A DNA stretch of 64,000 bases, from positions 6,404,863-6,468,862 of the forward strand of contig NW_003314261.1 in NCBI RefSeq assembly GCF_000143415.4. The letters run 5' to 3'. Of this stretch, positions 11,101 through 21,682 are shown in pieces. The number at the start of each line of letters is the position of its first letter. Position 1 is the stretch's first letter. The position numbers and the translations under genes were made by a program. The notes beneath the pieces are model-generated. The model was not told where the DNA came from. It searched no databases and worked only from the letters and a program-made list of their open reading frames with translations. The DNA is from Selaginella moellendorffii. Its lineage: Eukaryota > Streptophyta > Lycopodiopsida > Selaginellales > Selaginellaceae.

Positions 11101-11501
11101 ACAGAACCAAGACTATTCCTACAGAGATGCACAGGAGGCCAGCACGAAAAGGTAAGGCAGTTAAATTTATTGGTACCGTCTCCAAGCAGAAGCAAGGTAA
11201 AATAAACTTGGCTCAAACACTTGAGTGTGAGATTCTCTCCACGAAGTACATCACTGCGCTCGCAAAGGAGTACACAGTCAAAACAGAAGGTGGAGAGTAC
11301 ACAATTGCCATTCAAGACTTTCCTTCTTGCACATGTCTAGACTTTACGAAGTGCGAGGAACATGGGAAGGCATATGCTCCTTGCAAGCATATGTACTACA
11401 TCTTCATCAACATCTTGCACCAGGATCCTAAAGTGGATATTCATATACACCAAGCAAGCCTTACTATTGCCGAGTTGCAGAGAACTTTTGGAGCTAATTA
11501 G
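8177..11501 (+). pseudogene. transposase with SWIM zinc finger (MULE/KDZ-like), four internal stops
   Basis: Exons 8177-9270, 9331-9639, 9694-10165 and 10224-11501 join in constant phase (2, 2, 0) to 1,051 codons with no frameshift. The N-terminal part has a Ser-rich linker and a Cys/His segment ending VHIGTHTHP, like the GCM/WRKY or FLYWCH fingers of transposases. The middle has WTTMGAHVYD and GFMADGAGANWNGV followed by CEFHW, which fits an RNase-H-fold catalytic core. The C-terminus has CTCLDF then CKHMYY, the CxC...CxH of a SWIM finger. Internal stops: TAG 8741-8743, TAG 9098-9100, TAA 9374-9376, TAG 10758-10760. Each is one transition from Gln or Trp. ATG 8177 gives the longest frame. SWIM plus an 8-bp duplication favours Mutator-like, but KDZ/Zisupton is possible. 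Confidence 0.7.
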
Positions 11502-12084
11502 ATTTTCCAGCACTATCGATGTTTATTCTCTATCAATAATATAAACTACTTATACCTTATATAATTAATAAAAATATTTTATTATTTCACTTTTCATTTC
11601 ATATACTTGTGAGGTTCTTTTCGCAATATTACCCATAGTATTTGTGAGTCTCCATTTTTGTCTTTACCTTCTCAAAAAATATTTCGAGATAGTCTTTCGG
11701 GTGTATGATGTTACAATGTATTGTGAGAGCATATGTACCATCACAGTTGTTTTTTTTTCCTTTCAAATGGTTATATGGCCTTATATAGAATCTTAAGTCA
11801 AATTTAATAATTTTAAAATTCTGACGAACCTGACATTTACTAGCTAGAAAGCACAGTGTACAAATTTAAAGAAGTGACAAGAATACTCTTTTTGCAAACA
11901 TTTTATTTTATATTCTAACAAACGTCTCTATTATTGCATGTAGTAAATATTTAAATTATTAGAACAAGAAGTGTCATTTAGAACATTTTTATCTATATAA
12001 TATATAGAGAGTTATGAAATTATTAAGTTCGCCATAACTTTAAAATTTTAAAGTTTATAATGTTTGTACTAAATTACAATTGAA
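11502..12084. other. AT-rich right subterminal region, no gene
   Basis: AT-rich 3' flank of the transposase up to the right inverted repeat; no ORF or RNA gene recognised. Confidence 0.4.
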
Positions 12085-12112
12085 AATTGAGCTCAACTCG
12101 TGAACTCAACTC
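12085..12112 (-). repeat. right terminal inverted repeat
   Basis: The reverse complement reads GAGTTGAGTTCACGAG then TTGAGCTCAATT, matching 141-168 except for one base. A second GAGCTCACGAG-like copy lies outside it (reverse complement of 12115-12130), mirroring the left subterminal motif. Confidence 0.75.
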
Positions 12113-12132
12113 TTCAGCTCGTGAGCTCAAGT

Positions 12133-12140
12133 ATGGTCCA
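12133..12140. repeat. right target-site duplication candidate
   Basis: ATGGTCCA, identical to 128-135, immediately outside the right end. Confidence 0.6.
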
Positions 12141-12889
12141 CGCTCTACTTGAGCATGAGGATGTTTGTGGTGATCAACAGCCACCCAACACTAAAGATGG
12201 AGGCCCAGGAGCTCCAAGAGTATGTGCTTGCTTATGCATCTTTTTCGCAAAAGTTCTCACTTCTTTCCATAAGACTGGATTAGTAGTGAAGCACTATAAC
12301 CAACACTCTAGAGTAGTGGAGCACCAAGTGTGCTATGGTTATCCAACAGCCAAAGTGCCATGGGAAATTGAGATTGCTCTCAATTCTCTAGTGAGTGTTT
12401 ATCATTTGAATTTGTAGGCACAGATCTGAGAGATAAGGTACTAGGGCACAAGCCATGGATAGCAGGTGACAAAAAATGTTGCTTGCTAGCCCATAAACTT
12501 CCTCAATCAATTAATATAACTAAGATGGCATTTACTTTGTCATATAGTTTTCTTCTTTATATACATTATTTGGTTGATAGATAGAGTTGCCCCTCACCAA
12601 TTGATAAAGGTAATTCTTTGTCTGTACTGATGTATTGATCAGGCAATTATAGCAATTCCATATATATTACCTCTCTTTATATATGAGACTTACATTTCAA
12701 ACATGAGGATGACACTCTAAAGCTTAGTCTTAATACAAAGAAATTAAACACACTTAAAAATCTTTTAGCATAGTTTATTAATTTTATGATTTTGAATTTA
12801 TAGTTTGTATCTAACATATATTAATAAGAAATTTTTATGTAATACTTTCCTTAGTTTTACCTAGGTATGGGTAGTAGTATTAGTATTGT
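12141..12889 (+). other. pre-insertion flank, decayed repeat, no gene recognised
   Basis: A short open frame (12100-12420) covers the junction but resembles no known protein. The rest is AT-rich. Because a gypsy copy follows directly, this may be its decayed gag or leader part. Confidence 0.3.
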
Positions 12890-13790
12890 TGGTATTTTCC
12901 AGATTGGCAACCTCTATTTCTTGGGTAGAAACCTCGACGTCAACAACATTCTATTGGTGTAGTTATAGTAGAAGGTCTAGATAATGAAATGTTTCTTGGA
13001 AACAAAGAGTCATGCAAGTAATAAAGGGTTCTTTTGTGAATAAGTTAATGACCCTTCTATTTTTCTTTTGGGAGTATCATCAAGAAGTTCATTCGGCACC
13101 AATTCATCTAGTGTTTACTTTCCAAAGTCATTTTTATAAGAAGTCCCCTATTAATTTCTTCATTTTAGTTGATACAGCTTCAAGTTTATCTTTTATTGCT
13201 CGACTTGTTACCACATGTTACCATCTATATTTGAATCCCAATTTTCATTCTTTATAGCAATGGTTATATACACAGATGAGGTAAACCTAATTCTGCATGT
13301 AGGTGATCTTGAGCTTGAGCTGTAATTATTGTGGGTGATGTCGAGTCAAATTTTTAATCTCATCCTTGGTATAGATTGGTTGTAGTGCAATCATACCAAG
13401 TGTGATTTTGAGGTTTCTTCCCCTTATTTCATACTTCTTTATATTTCTTCCATTTCTCTCACTTTTGTTTTTCTTTATTTATTTGTTTCTATATTTTCTT
13501 CCATCACTTTTATCTCCCCATTACTTCCTTCTAAGTTTCCATCTTGTTCTTCTATTTCTTTTTTAAATCCCTTTGATAGTTTTCATGTTGCAGTGGTTTA
13601 CAAATTCATGAAAGAGTACGCCAATCTCTTTGAATTTAACTTGTTGTCCAGGGCTAAAATTGCAACACATCATTCTATTCCAACTGGGGATGCTTGTCCA
13701 ATCAAGGTTTCTAATTATTGTTAGTCACCAAAAGAGATCAAGATTTTATATATAAATATCAAGGAGATGTTGGAAAAGGGTGTTCCACTT

Positions 13791-15289
13791 TGGTTTATTT
13801 GACTTTGTTTGGTTCTGCCTCAGTCTTCGCTGAAGGGTCCATGCATTTTACACTACTAGCATTTGTAGTCTTTTGCTTTTTCTTCCTCTTTTCATGACTT
13901 TTTAATTTGCGTACGAGAGTTTATTGGTCTGTGCCAATTGTCTTTCTAGAACATCTAATCAAGCCTTGAACGACCAAACCTCATCACCGAACTCCTATTT
14001 GGAAGTTTCCTCATTGGAGTCCTCCTCATGTAAGGATTCCTTATCCATAGCTTTTTGTTCAATCGGAGGCTCCAGCTTTGGAGGAGATTCCATCTCCACT
14101 TTGGTTCTTTTACACCCTACCTTTACCATCTCCCAGCAATCCACCTCTATCCTTTGTTAGAACTAAGGAAAACGCTCAGATACCAAATTGTAAGCCATAA
14201 ATTTTTCATTTCCAATTTGCCAGTTTACCTCGTTTATCCAACTAACACTGCCTTGGCCTTATTTAGGTTCCCTCACCAAAGTTCTTGCCTATTATACTAG
14301 CTCCGACTTGATCCTATTTGGTTTTAGCAATTCACTACACAATGGAGTGTTAGCCATCTATCCACGGATTCCTAAATCTCTCCCAATCCCCCTCCCTAGG
14401 TTAGACTAGATATAAAGTTTGGTTACACTCCTCGTACGCACAAGCAACCAAGCACACCAAGCCTCTAGGTTCTTAACATCCCTGGGTACAATAAAACTTG
14501 ATCATGGGACCCTCTAAATCCCAAGCCTTGAGTGCAACACTTGCTTCGGGACACCGGGGGAAAACACCATGGCCTAACGGCCTGGTATGGGTACTTTTAC
14601 TCCTACACTACTATCTTGAAGGGAAGGCTTAAGCCCCTAGGAAGAGGCAAGGATTAATGAGCCACAAAGTACTCAAATGGGGCACCATTCTACATGAGTT
14701 GGGAGCACTGCAGTCGATTTCCCTTTCGAGAGTGGGAGCTACTTTTGAGCACTTCCTTGGGTGGCCCCTCCAGCACCACCTAAGTCCATGCTCACTCGCA
14801 CCCAAGGCCCCTTAGCCCTAGTTTCAACCTCAAATCAGTTTAGAAGCACCAGTAAAGAGTTCTTTCAAGACTAGTTCCTGGACCTCATTATCCCTACTAT
14901 ACTTTTGGAACCCCTTGCAAGCCCCCCCCCCCCTAGGCGACACACACTTTGGGCTTTCACCCCTCAACCTATATTAGGATTCAGATATTCATGCTCGGTC
15001 TCGAACTCAACCTCAGACTCAATCTTGGACTTGACCTCAGATTTAGTCTCGGACTCGATCTCAAACCCGATCTTGGACTCTGTCTCGGACTCGATCTCGG
15101 ACTTGGTCTCAGACCCAATCTTAGATCTCAGACTCAGTCACGAACTTAGTCTTGAACTTGGTCTCGGAGTCAACCTCGGACTTGATCCTGGACTCTGTCT
15201 CGAACTCGGTCTTAGAGTTGGTCTTGGACTCAATTTTAAACTTAATCCCATCTGATGAACTTTTTATAATTTTGGTCATGCCTTTGGGG
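13791..15289. other. unidentified insert replacing RT/RNase H in the gypsy relic
   Basis: About 1.5 kb with no similarity to the gypsy pol seen elsewhere in the window. It is pyrimidine-rich and holds short ORFs only. Its last 270 bp are a 12-nt minisatellite. No terminal repeats were noticed, so it could be an insertion or a recombination join. Confidence 0.4.
14995..15245 (+). repeat. 12-nt minisatellite (CTCGGACTCGAT-like)
   Basis: About twenty imperfect units of CTCGGACTTGGT, CTCAGACTCAAT, CTCGAACTCGGT and similar. They read as SDS/LDL-type repeats in one frame, but there is no gene context. Confidence 0.8.
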
Positions 15290-16760
15290 ATTTTTTAGCC
15301 TACGACACCTTGGGGAGTTGGTTTTTTACACAATATTGCCTTAAGGACAATATTTTTTATTTTGTGGGGACAAATGTTAATGATCATTTATGGCTAGTGG
15401 TGCTTTCAATCTTTATTCCACACTTTCTCTATGCCTACCATAATTTTCTTATTTTAGAGAGGTATATAGGACATCGTTATGTGACTAAGAAGCTGTGTAG
15501 GTCTTTCTATTAGCCGGAGATGTAATGTGATATTATCTAGTATATGAATAATTATGTTTGGTCCTAAGTTCGTAATACTCCCCTTATGGACGATTAGAGT
15601 CAATTGCAATTTCCCATCCATTTGAGTTAGTGGCATTTTATCTGATGGGGCATTTTCCATGGTCGATTATTAGCAATGAATATGTCATTATTGTTTTTGC
15701 TCATTTGACTCGCTAAGTGGAAATTGATACTTTTGCTAGTCCATCTACAATTGTTATTAGATACTTCCTCTTCAATTGTATAGTGTCCCAACATTTATGT
15801 TTGAAGCGAATTCTTTCGGATGATAGTCCCACATTTATGGTTAAGGAAATTCATGTTTTGACGTCTTGATTAGGGATACACCACACTTTCATGAATGCTT
15901 ATCATTTATACTCAGATGGTTTGGTGGAATGGCTCATTCGGACTTTCAAAGGGATGATCGTGAAGTATGTAAACTTTTAACATTCAGATTGGGATGGTTA
16001 TTTGCTGTCTTTTCGGTATACATATGTCATAGGGGTGTAAAGTTCTATTGATGTTTCATTATATAAACTCTTATATGGTCATGATCCAATATTATCAATG
16101 GAGTTGAGTTTACCTTCGCGATTGCTATGAGTTGTTGATGCTAAATCTTGGGATTAGTATTTGACAAACATTCTTCCACTTGTTTGAGTAACATTTGCTA
16201 AACACCCAGGCCACATACAAGTGGGACAATAATGGCACTACAACTCCCATCATCGTCCATATATAGAGTACAAAATGGATAACTTAGTGTTAGTCAGTTT
16301 TCTTAATCTTACGGTATGTGGTTCCTTACTCAATGGAAGGGACTATATAAGGTGTTATGGTAAATTAGACCACAAGTTTATAAAGTTTGGCATGACGTCT
16401 AACAAGTTAATCCTCCAAAAATTGTGCATATGTAGCAGTTGAAATGCTTCGTACAAAGGGATCAGGAACAACTTGAATCATATAAATCCATTGATTCCTC
16501 TTCTTGATGTTCCTCTAAATCCCAGCCATGCACAAAAAAACATTGATTGTTTCCATCATTCAGGATGATATGAAGTCTAAATATACAATTAAAATGCTAT
16601 ATATTAATATTAGTGTTGTGGGAGTTTAGTAGCTGTTAGATAGATTAAATAGGAATTTAGTAGTTGTTGGATTGATTTCAATCTAGACCACTCACTCTTG
16701 TATATACACTAAGGTTTTTGGGCTAATTGATATATATAAAATATAAACCATATATTTAAA

Positions 16761-17324
16761 TCATTAATATATTCAAAAGTGAAAAAAAAAGTACTATGTA
16801 AATATTCTTGTAAAAGATATTATATAGAAAGTACTACTCATTAAAGTATGAATAAAACACTATATTCATAAAAAAAATTACTTTTTAAAAAAGCTATTGA
16901 CAATTAAAACAATATTTGCTAATTGGGCAACATATACCAGGCAATAGCTAGACAGTAGCAACAGTGCATCAGAGAGATTCCCATTTTTAAGTGATCAGCA
17001 CGAAAGAGATTTTCAGCTGTCCCTATCTAGACGATTGAATCATCATCTGCACTTCGAGCTGCGAAAAAAACCTGGAGAGAAATGGACAAGAATCACAAAA
17101 CAAGGCCTCAGAGATCTTGGTGAACAAAGCGTCATCATCTAAGCAATCAAGAGTAGCAAGTATTAAGATGTCATCACAGGCCGATCGAAAAGTATCACTC
17201 GCTGCTGTTGGATTCGAATGGAGCTCGATGAACGTAACAAGTCACAAGGAGCTACGATTAAATCCTCTGAAAGAGACCTCGCATGAAAAGCCGAGTGAAA
17301 ACCACAGAGCTCCACAGCGAGAAC
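16761..17324. other. AT-rich then mixed spacer, no gene recognised
   Basis: AT-rich to about 16950, then balanced composition. Short ORFs (17117-17359 +) lack support. Confidence 0.3.
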
Positions 17325-17674
17325 TCACCAGATCAATCTTCCATACGTGTAACGGCTGAGAACCATCATAGAAATTTTTTTTTCCTTGGCAGCAGCCTGA
17401 CTAGTATGCGTAAGAACTACAAAAAGAAAGAGAATTTGCCAAAGCAAATAAAGGCACACGCCACAGAGACGAGACCCCAACTTAGCCTGGCCCAAGTTCC
17501 TCTCGGCAGAAATTTCCAAGAGCAAAGCGAGTACACATACCAGCGCAGCGCTCGTGACAAGAGAGAAATCTCGCCGATTAGAATCCTTTGGAGCTGTGAA
17601 TCGATTATCGGCCTCGTGGGGCACTGAAGATTGGCGCAATCGAATCGGCAGTGATCACAAGGCCATGGAGCCAT
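17325..17674 (-). CDS. possible small two-exon protein, unknown
   Basis: ATG at 17674 opens a Cys-rich start (CDHCRFDCANLQC). A GTATGTG donor after 17541 and a TACTAG acceptor before 17400 join in phase to a short Lys-rich end stopping at 17325, about 69 aa. The unspliced frame instead runs into hydrophobic sequence. There is no family match, and the gene model is weak. It is divergent from the ASCH gene, with about 200 bp between the ATGs. Confidence 0.25.
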
Positions 17675-17871
17675 TCTCGCATTCTAGAATTTGTGCCCGG
17701 CAATGAGATCCATGCCGGCCACAACTCAACGAAGAAATGCTTTCCCCAAAACCCCAAGAACCCTAGCCGCAACTAGGGCTCATAAGAAAATTTCTTGAAA
17801 CGAATATACCAAGAGATGCTAAAAGAATATGCTCAGAGGATTCTTCTTTAGACCTAGATTTTGGGCGACAA

Positions 17872-18701
17872 ATGGCGGACAAGAAGGAGGTGTGCCTGAC
17901 AATGCATCAGCCTTGGGCGTCGCTGCTCGTCCATGGGATCAAGAGGATCGAAGGCCGATCCTGGAGCTCCTCGGTGCGCGGTGAGCGCCAATTGCTCTTG
18001 AATTTCTGCCAAACTCTCTCTTGAATTTCCTAGGCCGTTTGTGGATACACGCAGCTGCAAAGGTGCCCGAGCCAGAGACAATTCGAGAGCTGGAGCGCTT
18101 CTACACTGAGGTTTACGCTGCACAAGGGATCAAAGACATCAAATTTCCCGAGTTTTATCCAACGTCGGTGTTGCTCGGTGAGAAACGAAAAGGTTTGTTA
18201 GAACTTCTTGACAAGAACTGTCCAGGTTGCGTCAATGTGGTGGATTGTGTGAAGCTCGAGGAGCTCGTCAGCCGCGAAGAACTTCCTCAAAGTGTAAGAG
18301 AGTAGCTTTTTCTCGATTGAAGCTTAGTTTTTCTCTTTCGACTGTACAGATACGCATGGAGGCGCTGAGTGAGTGCTGCTGGCTCTGTGAAGAACCCCAA
18401 GTGAGTACTTAACGGAGTTTTTTGCTTCTTTCCTGTTCATGGCTCATGGTTTTACCACTTCCAGAAGCTGGTGATCCCATTCCAAATGCGTGGGTGGCAA
18501 GGCGTCTACAATCTCGAGAAGAAGGTAAGATCAAAAACAGCGTCGATCGACTGAAAAAACTTCTTTCTTTTACGTTTCTCTCTCCAGATCGCATCAGCAG
18601 CCGTGGGAGGCTTGAAAGCTGTGCAAGGTCCCGGTCCAGTCAAGTTCTCGGGCCTTGGAGTTTCTTCCAAATCTCCAGGCAAAGCCATCAAGAACACATA
18701 A
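17872..18701 (+). CDS. ASCH-domain protein, TRIP4/ASC-1 C-terminal type
   Basis: Six exons (17872-17980, 18034-18177, 18226-18293, 18350-18400, 18465-18524, 18588-18701) give 181 aa with all phases consistent; introns are 48-63 nt. The start CLTMHQPWASLLVHGIKRIE and the following GRLWIHAAAK, then LLGCVNVVDC, are hallmarks of the ASCH domain in activating signal cointegrator 1. The domain is a beta-barrel related to PUA and thought to bind RNA. Here it stands alone, without the N-terminal zinc finger of animal TRIP4. It lies tail to tail with the PPR gene (90 bp apart). The molecular role in plants is unclear. Confidence 0.85.
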
Positions 18702-18790
18702 GTGGAAGAGGTACCTTCGATCCATCTTTCCTTGTCAGTCTCTAAATCGACGTTTCTTTTCCATGCTCCGATAAACAAAAGAGAACTCGA

Positions 18791-21682
18791 TCACCAGTAG
18801 TCACCACAGGAGCAAACGCCATCCTCGCAGTGATGAAACCTCGCGCTGTCCCGCACAACAATCCTCCTCCCAACCATCCTGGAGACGAGCTTGATCGTGG
18901 TGTGACACTCGACGCAAACTCTGAGGTTCTTGGTCACCAGCAGCGGAGTTCCGGGAGGTGTGGCGATCAGTCCAAACGCCATCGCCAGCTTCTCGCTGTG
19001 GTGAGCCACCATCTCCTCCTGGACGCCATGGATCCCGAGCTTGCTCTCGATCATCTGGAGCTCGGCGTGGATGTGATCCTGGAGAGGATGCGTCTTGTCC
19101 CCAGCCACAAAGACGTGGAGAGCTCCATCAATCTCGATGGAACTGTAGCCGGGCTCCTTCTTCACTCCTCGCAGCTCCATCATCTTCCTCAGCTCGGCCA
19201 CCTTGTCCTTCTTCCCGCTCGCCGCGTAGATGCTCGAGAGGAGGAGATACGGAGCTGCGCCGTGAGGATCCAGCACGAAGAGCCTCTCCGCCGCTCGAGC
19301 TCCTCGCTCCTCGTCCCGGTGACTTTTGCAAGCCGCCAGCAGCGACATCCACGGCATGGCGATGGCGTCCGTGTCGAAAGGCATGGTCTGGATGAGCTCC
19401 TCGGCCTGCTGCGTCTGCCCGGCCCTCCCGAGAAGATCCACCATGCAGAGGAAGTGCTCCATTGTCGGGACGATTCCAAACTCGCCTCTCGCGAGGAGGA
19501 AGCTCTCCCGGCCCCGACGCAGCGTTCCGCCATGGCTGCAAGCGACGAGCAAGCTGACGAGCGTCACGTCGTCGAGCCCGACTCCTTCGAGGCACATCAC
19601 CAGGAAGAGCTCGTCCGCCACCCCGGGGTGCCCGTTTTGCGCGTACGCCGCGAGCATGGCAGTCCAGGAGACGGTGTCGTGCCTCGCCATGGCATCAAAA
19701 ACCGATTTTGATTGCTCCAGTCGGCCACACTTTGCGTAGAGATTGATGAGAGCGGTGTTGAGCACTACGTCGGATGCAAGCTCGCTGTCTATGGCGGCGA
19801 GCGTGGAGTGGATCCTCTGGCCTTGCGTAAGAGCCGCGAGACGAGCGCAGGCGTCGAGGGCGATGACGAAGGTGACGCGGTTGGGGCGGCAGCCATAGCT
19901 CTGCTGCTGCTCCATCGCCGCGAACAGGCGAAGAGCGTCGCCATCTCGGTCGTGCTCGACGTACCCAGCGAGCATGCAGTTCCAAGTTACGACGTTTTTG
20001 CTCGCGGTGGAGTCGAAGAGGCTGCGAGCTCGATCCAGAAGCGATGGCTGCTGCGAGTAGGCCATGATCATGGTGTTCCTCGACACCACGTCCGGGCGGG
20101 GCATGGAGTGGAAGAGCTTCTCAGCGTGGGCGACGTCCCCGGCCTGGGCATTTGCGGTGATGAGGAGGTTCCAGGAGAAGGTATCGCGATCACGGATGGT
20201 GGCGAAGACTGCGGTGGCGTCGGCGATGCGGCCGTTTAGTGCGTAGGCCTGGAGCATCGCGTTGGCGGCGTGGGTATTCTTGAGAGGCATTTGATCGAAG
20301 GTTTTGCGAGCTTGCAGCAGATGCCCGAGTTGGGCATATCCGGTGATCATAGCGGTGAAGGTTATGGAGCTTCTTAGCGGCATTTTGTCGAAGATCTTGG
20401 CGGCTTGGGTGGGATCACGGGAGTGGAAGAAGGCGGACATGAACACCGTCCAGGAGATCACGTCCCGGCGGGGCATTGCAGCGAAGACTTCCTTCGTTTC
20501 GTCCATCGCTGTGACGCCTGCTTTGGTACACTGCTGGCTCAGGCCTTGGAGGAAGCCATTGAATGAAACAGTGTTCCACTGTGGCATCTTTTTGAAGATT
20601 TTTCTTGCGTGACTTATGTTCTCGTCCTGGCCGTAGGCGGACACGACGGTGTTCCACGACACCTCGTCCCGTTTCGGCATCTGAACGAAGAGTCTCCATG
20701 CTTCCTCCAGATGCCCATTCTCCGCATTTGCTGCAACCATAGCGTTCCACGACACCGGATCTCCCGTGAGATTCCCCTCGAATATTTTACAAGCCTCATA
20801 AAGGTAGCCATTTGCGGCATACGCCGAGAGCATCGTGTTCCAGGTGAAAGCGTCCGGATTTGGAGCTCGATCGAAGAGATCCTTGGCTTGCTCCAAGTAG
20901 CCTTGCCGCTGTGCGTATGCCGCGATGATGGTGTTCCATGACAATGTCGATTTCTCCGGCATTTCGTCGAACACTTTTCTTGCCTCCTCCAGATTGCCAC
21001 TCCGCGCGTACCCCTCGATCAGCCCATTCCATGACGCTGCGTCCTTCTCCGGCATCCATTCAAACATCTCTCTAGCGCGATCCAAATCGCCATCTTGCGC
21101 GTATGCATGAATCATCACGTTCCAAGTTACGACGCTCCTGTCCCTCGTCTCGTCGAAGACCCTGCGCGCTTCAAGTATTTGCCCGCTTTGGGCATTTGCG
21201 GTGATAATCGCGTTCCAAGAGACAGTGTCCCGCACAGGCATACGATCAAGCGTCTGTCTTGCTTCGTGAACAAGATTGTTCTTGATAAGCGCGGCGATAA
21301 GCAGATTCCACGACACAATCCCTCGCCCTTGCATTGCATGGAAAGTTTTCCACGACTGCTGTGGATGCCCGTTCTGGGCATATGCCTGGATCATGAAGTT
21401 CCAGGTGTGTGGCTCCTTGTGCGGCATTCTCTCGAACACTGCGCACGCCTCCTCGATGCTGCCGCAGCTTCCATACATCTGGATGAGGAAATTCGAGAGA
21501 AAAGGGCCCTGCCCAACGCCCCATCGCGCCATGTCTGCGTGGACGCGCCGGCCCAGCGCGAGCGCCCGCGCCTTGCCACATTGCCGGAGGAGCGAGGCGT
21601 AGCGATCGGAGGAGCTGGGCGCCGCGGCATTGTCCAGGCGATTGATCGCTTCCAAGACGCCCGCCTCCAATTTCCCTCGCAT
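18791..21682 (-). CDS. DYW-type pentatricopeptide repeat protein, organellar RNA editing factor
   Basis: Single exon, 963 aa. About twenty PPR motifs run in series (typical VSWNAMIHAYAQ/GHLEEA patterns; W-rich S and P types) from roughly residue 60 to 800. E/E+ motifs (GVKKEPGYSSIEI) and a DYW deaminase domain ending CSCGDYW follow. The domain keeps HSEKLA (zinc His and catalytic Glu) and CVECH (CxxC). DYW proteins convert C to U in chloroplast or mitochondrial transcripts, with the PPR tract reading the RNA. The N-terminus should carry a targeting peptide but is short and acidic; a second possible start lies upstream, so the true N-terminus may differ. The lack of introns is usual for the family. 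Confidence 0.93.
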   Translation of the reverse strand: MRGKLEAGVLEAINRLDNAAAPSSSDRYASLLRQCGKARALALGRRVHADMARWGVGQGPFLSNFLIQMYGSCGSIEEACAVFERMPHKEPHTWNFMIQAYAQNGHPQQSWKTFHAMQGRGIVSWNLLIAALIKNNLVHEARQTLDRMPVRDTVSWNAIITANAQSGQILEARRVFDETRDRSVVTWNVMIHAYAQDGDLDRAREMFEWMPEKDAASWNGLIEGYARSGNLEEARKVFDEMPEKSTLSWNTIIAAYAQRQGYLEQAKDLFDRAPNPDAFTWNTMLSAYAANGYLYEACKIFEGNLTGDPVSWNAMVAANAENGHLEEAWRLFVQMPKRDEVSWNTVVSAYGQDENISHARKIFKKMPQWNTVSFNGFLQGLSQQCTKAGVTAMDETKEVFAAMPRRDVISWTVFMSAFFHSRDPTQAAKIFDKMPLRSSITFTAMITGYAQLGHLLQARKTFDQMPLKNTHAANAMLQAYALNGRIADATAVFATIRDRDTFSWNLLITANAQAGDVAHAEKLFHSMPRPDVVSRNTMIMAYSQQPSLLDRARSLFDSTASKNVVTWNCMLAGYVEHDRDGDALRLFAAMEQQQSYGCRPNRVTFVIALDACARLAALTQGQRIHSTLAAIDSELASDVVLNTALINLYAKCGRLEQSKSVFDAMARHDTVSWTAMLAAYAQNGHPGVADELFLVMCLEGVGLDDVTLVSLLVACSHGGTLRRGRESFLLARGEFGIVPTMEHFLCMVDLLGRAGQTQQAEELIQTMPFDTDAIAMPWMSLLAACKSHRDEERGARAAERLFVLDPHGAAPYLLLSSIYAASGKKDKVAELRKMMELRGVKKEPGYSSIEIDGALHVFVAGDKTHPLQDHIHAELQMIESKLGIHGVQEEMVAHHSEKLAMAFGLIATPPGTPLLVTKNLRVCVECHTTIKLVSRMVGRRIVVRDSARFHHCEDGVCSCGDYW

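Larger units (their letters stand above)
136..12132. mobile_element. ~12-kb TIR DNA transposon carrying a SWIM transposase and a ParB-methyltransferase gene
   Basis: Seen: a 28-bp segment at 141-168 recurs inverted at 12085-12112 with one mismatch, and the octamer ATGGTCCA lies directly outside both ends (128-135 and 12133-12140). Both ends also hold extra partial copies of a GAGCTCACGAG-type motif, i.e. subterminal repeats. Inside are a transposase on + (8177-11501), a divergent ParB-methyltransferase gene on - (3005-7367) and small genes at 533, 1220 and 2033. Known: an 8-11-bp duplication plus a SWIM-bearing transposase fits Mutator-like elements; SWIM domains also occur in Zisupton/KDZ-type elements, so the superfamily is not settled. 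Inferred: one insertion brought in the whole block. The internal stop codons suggest this copy is no longer autonomous. The exact outer edge is uncertain by a few bases. Confidence 0.7.
12890..16760 (+). mobile_element. decayed Ty3/gypsy retrotransposon, interrupted
   Basis: Stops and frameshifts are frequent, but the + strand tracks the gypsy element at 51454-56462. 12890-13790 matches its post-gag, protease and pre-RT part (ATSISWVETS, then KIATHHSIPT-like, then KEIKI...MLEKGV). 15290-16500 matches the integrase: a zinc-binding region, DDE core remnants such as FMVKEIHVLTS, and the SLLYGHDP-like C-part. 16600-16740 resembles the LTR (GACCACTCACTC...GGGCTAATTGATAT). Reverse transcriptase and RNase H are missing, replaced by unrelated DNA (13791-15289). 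Confidence 0.7.

Noticed and set aside
8177-11501. Stop-codon reassignment or readthrough to explain in-frame TAG/TAA
   Set aside because: All host genes in the window use TAA, TAG and TGA as normal ends; the Cys/His twin shows CAA at one affected site, so mutation is simpler.
14905-15255. SDS-repeat protein
   Set aside because: Translation of a 12-nt minisatellite inside a dead retroelement; no start context or neighbouring exons.
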